Notes under the pieces: model-generated
Seen by the model: only the letters and a program-made list of their open reading frames with translations
Databases searched by the model: none
What the model was told of the DNA's origin: nothing
DNA from: J054 sp965221985
GTDB lineage: Bacteria > Pseudomonadota > Gammaproteobacteria > Steroidobacterales > GCA-2729495
Length of the DNA stretch: 64,000 nt
Reading direction: 5' to 3'
Assembly (NCBI GenBank): GCA_965221985.1
Contig: OZ244928.1
Location: 2,542,001 to 2,606,000, forward strand
Position numbers and translations under genes: made by a program
In this document: piece after piece, positions 59,607-64,000 of the stretch
Position numbering within the stretch: the first letter of the stretch is position 1
How the letters are laid out: each line of letters opens with the position of its first letter

Positions 59607-62522
59607 CTAGAATCGATAGTTAACGCGTATGCCCAGGGTGCGCGGATCCGGAATTTGAGCGAAGAAGTGCGTTACACCAAACCCCGCCGTGAACCCGGTT
59701 TGAGTCACCTGTTCGCCAAAATCCGGACCGGAACCACCGGTAATGATCGTATCGTCGTCGAGAAGATTGTCGATATACAAAGTGGCATCCCAATTTTCGC
59801 CAGCCAGGCCTAGGCGAGCGTCAAGCAGCCAGTAGGATTCGAATTTCGTCGCGTTGGTGTCCTCAACGAATCTGTCATCCTGCCAGATGGCATTGATGTC
59901 AATCAGCCAATCGACATCTCCCGAAAAGAACGGACGCGTGAAATTTGTTGTCAATACCACTGCGTGTTCAGGCGTACGCTCCAATTTATTACCGGCTAGG
60001 TCGTAACGGCACGTGAGTTCTGGCTCGAGCGCCCCTGGAGTCAAGTTTGTTACGTTGCACTCACCGAGTGCCGCAGAGCGCTGTAGTGACGCCGAATCGA
60101 ATATATATTCCGTGTATTCTGCGTCCAACCAAGTATAGGCGCCGGTTAGGGTTAGTCCTTCCACAAAGCTCGGCTGCCATATAGCATCCAATTCTATACC
60201 CCAAACTTCAGCGCCACCGGCATTAATTATTCGCGGTGATAGAACATCACCAACTAAAATTTGGGTCCCAATTTGCTTGTCGGTGTAGTCTTGAAAAAAC
60301 GCCGCGGCATTGACTTGCAGATAACCGGCCGCTTCCCAGCTCGTCTTGGAACCCAGCTCCCACGCTTGTAGCTTCTCCGCATCAAACCGACCGTCGTCGA
60401 TAGTTTCGGCAAAACCGCCGCCAGTTACCTGACTGATACCACCCGGTTTTTGGCCGGCAGCCCAAAAGAAATAGAGCAGAGAGTCGTCCGTGGGCGCCCA
60501 CTCCAAAGTGACTTTGGGCGTTTGATACTGAGATCGCTCTGTACCCACAATATAATTCCATGTGTCCGCAGGAAACGCTGGAGAAAACTGCGGATTGAGC
60601 AAGCGCTCATACTCGCAAACGATGTCACTTCCGTCAGAACTCTCATCCTGCAGTGGTGAAGCGGGAACAAGGGGGTTAGGCGGAACGCCCATGTTACCCG
60701 CTGCGAATGCGGAAGTGGTGCATGAGGCTTTTGCAGGCTTGGCGAGCCTAAATTTCTCCCAGACCAAACGGTCTTCAACAGACAGTTTGAAAGTATCCGT
60801 AATGTCCCATTCAACTAAAAAATACAATGAAAAGTGACGAGTATCAGCATTCCAAAACACGCCTGACATATACGGGTCGTCAAAAGCCGGTAAACCATTA
60901 GCAGCATTCGTCGCTGCATTCACCGGCAGCTGCAGTGCGGCTTCCTGCCACGTTGACAATGTTCCCTCCTGCCCGTTGCACGTTGATCGCGCTACTGCAC
61001 TTGTTGTAGGGACGCCGTATCTCGCTCCATTCGGACCTGGCTCTTTTCGCAATGGTGCGCAAAATACGATCCAATTTTGATCATGTAGTTGTCGATCTTC
61101 TTGCCAGTAGAGAGCACCGGCAGTGAATTGAAGTGATCCCTCAAGTTCCGACGCAAAGCGAAGCTCCTGGCTAAATTGCTCCGTATCGTTAGTGGTTCTA
61201 GAATTTTGATGTCCGAGCAACGTATCCGGACGTCCTCTAGCTTGGTAATCCTGGTCGTAAGTATCAAAGGCGTGGAAGTCCGTATACCCGGTATAGGAAG
61301 TTGCGGTACCGAATTCTAAATCCAAGCTGGCCTGTAGAGACGCTCTGAAGGTTTGCTGGTCAGTGCCTTCATAATCTTCGCCGGTATACGGGTCCTCACT
61401 TTGCGCGATGACTAGATTGTCTGCGTTTCCAAACGTAGTAGGTATGCAAAAACCGGGGCCAAAATCTGCCAAACCCAAGGCAGTATTGCTAAAAGCCGTG
61501 CCAACCCCAAAGTCGGCATTTAACGCGCTCACGGGAAATCGCTTGAACTCATTACCGGATGCGCAAGTGTAGGTACTATTCGGGTTCAGATCTGGAAACC
61601 CGTCGCCGTCTGTATCTAGAGTTACGCGCGTCTGATTGTTAATGCCGTAAGTGACGTTTTCCCACGTGTTATCTTGACTGCCGTCATCCGTCGCCTGCAG
61701 TTCAGCGGGTAACCCCCCGCCAATTCGCGCTACCGGCCGCGGCTCGTATTGCTCATCTGAATATTCCACGCGAGCTTTGATCTTCACTGCGTCCGTCGGT
61801 GTAAATACGCCTGTCAAGGCCGCACCGAAACCCTCTGTACCGCCCACATCATTGCCGGATACCGAATTGGTAAATCGTCCTTTCTCATCCCACCAGACAC
61901 CAGAAACCCGTAGCCCGAGCTTTTCCTCCATGCCCTTAACGGGCCCACCTAAGGAAAAATTAAGCTGACGTTGCCCCTCCTCGCCGTAGTCAATGCCCAG
62001 CGCCCCTTCTAATTCGGCGCTGGGTTCCTTACTCGTATAGCTAATCGCACCCGCAAACGCCGAGCGGCCAAACAAGGCGCTTTGGGGGCCTTTAACGACT
62101 TCAATACGCTCAACATCGTTTAGGAGGCGTCGGTTTGCCAGCAGTCCTGACCCAGCCGTGACTAGGTTTTCGGTCGTGACATCGATACCATCCACAAGGA
62201 ATGCCACATTGGACCGGCCACGGGTATTGGAAAGGCCGCGTATGGTGATTCGCGTATCCGACGGACCAAAAGAATTATCAAACTGCACACTCGGCGTGAG
62301 CTTGACCACGTCAGCTAGGTCACTAATGCCAAGGCGCTCAATTTGCTCGCTGGTAATCGCATCGATGGCTAGCGGCACGTCCTGAAGGCTTTCCGACTTC
62401 TTACGTGTCGTGACAACAATTTCGTCGATCTGCGCCCAGCCTGCGACCGGCAAAGACACCAGGGCTGGCAAGGCGAGCGTGCTGGCAACTAAAAGACCGA
62501 CGTTTCCCTTCAGTCTGGACAT
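59607..62522 (-). CDS. TonB-dependent outer-membrane receptor
   Basis: A 971-residue barrel receptor. Signal peptide: MSRLKGNVGLLVASTLALPALVSLPVAGWA. Then a TonB-box-like IDEIVVTTRKK, the plug domain (LQDVPLAIDAITSEQIERLG, DTRITIRGLSNTRGRSNVAFLVDGI, VERIEVVKGPQSALFGRSAFAGAISY), and a long barrel to the terminal ITLGIRVNYRF. It resembles CirA/FecA-like transporters of the Sphingomonas-type. At 971 it is larger than usual (~750). The frame extends upstream to 62732, but ATG 62522 has GGAAGAGGGG and a real signal peptide. Substrate unknown. Confidence 0.92.
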   Translation of the reverse strand: MSRLKGNVGLLVASTLALPALVSLPVAGWAQIDEIVVTTRKKSESLQDVPLAIDAITSEQIERLGISDLADVVKLTPSVQFDNSFGPSDTRITIRGLSNTRGRSNVAFLVDGIDVTTENLVTAGSGLLANRRLLNDVERIEVVKGPQSALFGRSAFAGAISYTSKEPSAELEGALGIDYGEEGQRQLNFSLGGPVKGMEEKLGLRVSGVWWDEKGRFTNSVSGNDVGGTEGFGAALTGVFTPTDAVKIKARVEYSDEQYEPRPVARIGGGLPAELQATDDGSQDNTWENVTYGINNQTRVTLDTDGDGFPDLNPNSTYTCASGNEFKRFPVSALNADFGVGTAFSNTALGLADFGPGFCIPTTFGNADNLVIAQSEDPYTGEDYEGTDQQTFRASLQASLDLEFGTATSYTGYTDFHAFDTYDQDYQARGRPDTLLGHQNSRTTNDTEQFSQELRFASELEGSLQFTAGALYWQEDRQLHDQNWIVFCAPLRKEPGPNGARYGVPTTSAVARSTCNGQEGTLSTWQEAALQLPVNAATNAANGLPAFDDPYMSGVFWNADTRHFSLYFLVEWDITDTFKLSVEDRLVWEKFRLAKPAKASCTTSAFAAGNMGVPPNPLVPASPLQDESSDGSDIVCEYERLLNPQFSPAFPADTWNYIVGTERSQYQTPKVTLEWAPTDDSLLYFFWAAGQKPGGISQVTGGGFAETIDDGRFDAEKLQAWELGSKTSWEAAGYLQVNAAAFFQDYTDKQIGTQILVGDVLSPRIINAGGAEVWGIELDAIWQPSFVEGLTLTGAYTWLDAEYTEYIFDSASLQRSAALGECNVTNLTPGALEPELTCRYDLAGNKLERTPEHAVVLTTNFTRPFFSGDVDWLIDINAIWQDDRFVEDTNATKFESYWLLDARLGLAGENWDATLYIDNLLDDDTIITGGSGPDFGEQVTQTGFTAGFGVTHFFAQIPDPRTLGIRVNYRF

Positions 62523-62898
62523 TGAGAATCCCCTCTTCCTCAAAACGTTAGTGATGCACCCACTGATGAAGTCACTCAGCAAGGGAGCATTCACATAAAA
62601 TATCGATGTCGCATTACGGCAACAAAATGAAACGTGCAGGCAGCTTTCCACGCACAGCACCTCATCCACGCCGCATTTCACCCGGGACAATAACCCAAAT
62701 ACTGCACCCGGGAAAGCCTTGGATGGTTCCACTGACGAGCAATGCCCTGTGGCGTGACATCGACATGTTCGGCTATAGTCGCAGGGGGATTACCGGTGCG
62801 GTCCATACGGCTTGGCTCGCTGACCGAAGATTCGAGAGCTTTCAGGTACTGAACCAAGATCTGCGCCGCGGCGCTAGAGTGTGTGGAGTCCATTAACA
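62523..62898. other. Divergent intergenic region, no gene seen
   Basis: 376 bp between the TonB receptor and the next outer-membrane protein. A 96-residue frame (62606-62896) is open on the plus strand, but lacks a Shine-Dalgarno and any recognisable domain. No clear promoter or repeat was found. Confidence 0.5.
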
Positions 62899-63597
62899 AT
62901 GAAGAAATATATTTGCCTGTTCACTACTTCAGTATTGCTGGCGTCGACCGTAAGCTTTGCCGAGAACGGCTTCTATGGCGGCCTGGGTGCTGGCGGTGGT
63001 CGAGTAGAATTCGATCTCGCAGAGAATGCTGTTCTCCCGCCCTCAGGCGACACCATTGACACTTCTAGCTTTGGTGACGGTATGTTTGCGTTTAAGGTCT
63101 TTGGCGGTTATCGAATATTTGACTACCTTGCGGCGGAAGCGGCGTATGTTGACTTGGGTGAAGCGGAAACCACGGCATGCTTCCTTAATTCTGAAAATGG
63201 TTGCGCGCCTGAGCCTGGCGTTTTCGGTCCGCAGCTGCGCAACGAAGGGAATCCGTGGACCATTGATTCGCCAATTGACGGCTGGACCCTTGAACTAGTT
63301 GGATTGCTCCCCATCGGTGAACGTTTCGAGTTATTTGCTAAAGCAGGCGTTTTCTTCTGGGAGCAGGAAATCACGGCCAAGGACGATGTGGTAACGGCGC
63401 CCGGTCGGCCTATTCTTGGTGGCCCCCCGGAGAATTTGATCCGCATTAGCCGTGATGACAATGATTTGACCTGGGGTTTCGGTGGCAATTTTCAAGCGAC
63501 GGACAAGCTTGGCCTTCGGTTGGAATTTCAGTGGTTTGATATCGCCGATACCGATTCCGTGTGGGCCAGCACCATCTCGGCGGTGTATAGCTTCTGA
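62899..63597 (+). CDS. Outer-membrane beta-barrel protein (OmpA-like N-domain / porin)
   Basis: A 232-residue eight-stranded barrel with a signal peptide (MKKYICLFTTSVLLASTVSFA). It shows GFYGGLGAGGGRVEFDL at the mature N-terminus, a Phe/Tyr-Gly repeated pattern, AEAAYVDLGEAE, and terminal ISAVYSF. Extracellular loops contain CFLNSENGCAPEP with a likely disulfide. It belongs to the OmpA-like transmembrane/porin family of unclear transport role. ATG 62899 lies at a reasonable distance from GGAG. An in-frame upstream ATG at 62881 would put six residues before the signal peptide. Confidence 0.85.
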   Translation: MKKYICLFTTSVLLASTVSFAENGFYGGLGAGGGRVEFDLAENAVLPPSGDTIDTSSFGDGMFAFKVFGGYRIFDYLAAEAAYVDLGEAETTACFLNSENGCAPEPGVFGPQLRNEGNPWTIDSPIDGWTLELVGLLPIGERFELFAKAGVFFWEQEITAKDDVVTAPGRPILGGPPENLIRISRDDNDLTWGFGGNFQATDKLGLRLEFQWFDIADTDSVWASTISAVYSF

Positions 63598-63629
63598 GTC
63601 GCGCGATCGAGGCGGGGTGAGTCAGATTG

Positions 63630-63663
63630 AAATAAGCCGCCAAAATTGGCGGCTTATTTCTTT
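63630..63663 (+). terminator. Rho-independent terminator after the OMP gene
   Basis: AAATAAGCCGCCAA (63630-63643) and TTGGCGGCTTATTT (63646-63659) are 14-bp perfect arms with a 2-nt loop, followed by CTTTCC. The A-T ends make it effective in both directions. It comes 33 bp after the OMP stop codon. Confidence 0.9.
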
Positions 63664-63783
63664 CCTGGCGAGTTGAGCGACAATTTTTCGGACCAGTAGG
63701 TCGACGGCAAAGCTGTCATTTGCTAAATCCCTGGGCGATCAATGTATGCGGGGACTCGTCCGCTTTTTGAGCTTGAGGAAAAA

Positions 63784-64000
63784 ATGCATTCCAGAAGATA
63801 TAGCGCACTAGCGGTTACTCTGTTTTTTCTACTGCCGACTAGCATACTGCTTGTCGGCTGCGGCCCACGGTCCGCCGACGAATTCATTGCGAAAGCGGAA
63901 GAAGCCATTGACGCGGGCGACCAGCGTCGGGCAGTGATCTATCTGCGCAATGCCCTAGAACGCGACGCGGACAGTATTGACGCCTTGATTCGTCTGGGCG
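63784..64000 (+). CDS. TPR lipoprotein, PrsT-like, partial (runs off right edge)
   Basis: First 72 residues are visible. A lipoprotein signal peptide has the lipobox SILLVGCG (Cys at about residue 26), then ADEFIAKAEEAIDAGDQRRAVIYLRNALERDADSIDALIRLG, the first TPR. The shape (Asp/Glu-x-AKA-EEAI.GD.RAA.I.L.NAL) is that of PrsT, a TPR lipoprotein of PEP-CTERM/exosortase systems. GAGGAAAAA precedes ATG 63784. The rest of the gene is outside the window; no other exosortase gene is seen. Confidence 0.7.
   Translation, partial: MHSRRYSALAVTLFFLLPTSILLVGCGPRSADEFIAKAEEAIDAGDQRRAVIYLRNALERDADSIDALIRLG

Noticed and set aside
59607..62732. 70-residue extension of the TonB receptor
   Set aside because: It places non-signal sequence in front of the signal peptide; ATG 62522 has a Shine-Dalgarno.
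62606..62896. 96-residue plus-strand open frame upstream of the OMP gene
   Set aside because: No Shine-Dalgarno, no recognisable domain and a composition unlike neighbours; probably chance.

Overview
The window looks like chromosomal DNA of an aerobic, heterotrophic member of the Gammaproteobacteria, probably uncultured. The evidence is a fused aspartate kinase-homoserine dehydrogenase (thrA) beside thrC, a purB...nudJ-mnmA order reminiscent of enterobacteria, a class I TatD, an OmpW-type porin, and a complete ccoNOQP-ccoGHIS cluster. I saw no rRNA, tRNA, CRISPR array, insertion sequence or phage gene. I also recognised no dedicated transcription factor.

Layout. From 0 to 24 kb it is mostly housekeeping: class II DAHP synthase (cut by the left edge) with a metallo-beta-lactamase-fold protein, an nfeD-slipin pair, fumC-nudL-mazG, purB, nudJ-mnmA, acnA-sirtuin, tatD, and thrA-thrC followed by a NERD protein. 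This part ends with a probable modification-dependent HNH nuclease whose first catalytic His is a Tyr, and a short operon of ATPase, haloalkane dehalogenase and methyltransferase.

From 24.6 to 50 kb the window is an accessory catabolic or redox region. It has a type III CoA-transferase broken by a frameshift, two UbiD-type (prenyl-FMN) decarboxylases, and an unusual fusion of an archaeal-type CTP-dependent riboflavin kinase domain (DUF120) with a HAD phosphatase, convergent with the first UbiD. It also has SDRs, a GlcD-like FAD oxidase, two paralogous nitrilase-fold proteins (one without the catalytic Cys) and an AAHS-like MFS transporter. A tight six-gene operon (48658 down to 41175, minus strand) encodes a bicupin, an amidohydrolase-2 protein, an acyl-CoA ligase, a DsbA-like HCCA isomerase, a Tat-exported type II molybdopterin oxidoreductase and a small protein that aligns with ferredoxin-dependent bilin reductases (FDBR). 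A second FDBR-like protein lies at 29837-30538. Two FDBR-fold proteins lacking the usual catalytic Asp, in a heterotroph and in this context, are the most novel signal here. I infer an undescribed pathway for a cyclic or tetrapyrrole-like substrate, but the substrate cannot be read from sequence.

From 50.5 to 58.6 kb lies a full cbb3 oxidase operon with its assembly genes, including the small ccoQ and ccoS and one extra small membrane protein between ccoP and ccoG. From 58.7 kb to the end come outer-membrane functions: OmpW, a large TonB-dependent receptor, an OmpA-like beta-barrel protein, and the start of a TPR lipoprotein resembling PrsT of PEP-CTERM systems.

Several starts are GTG or TTG with good Shine-Dalgarno sequences, and start choices are explained per gene. 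Family assignments come from motif recognition and memory of the families; no database search was run.
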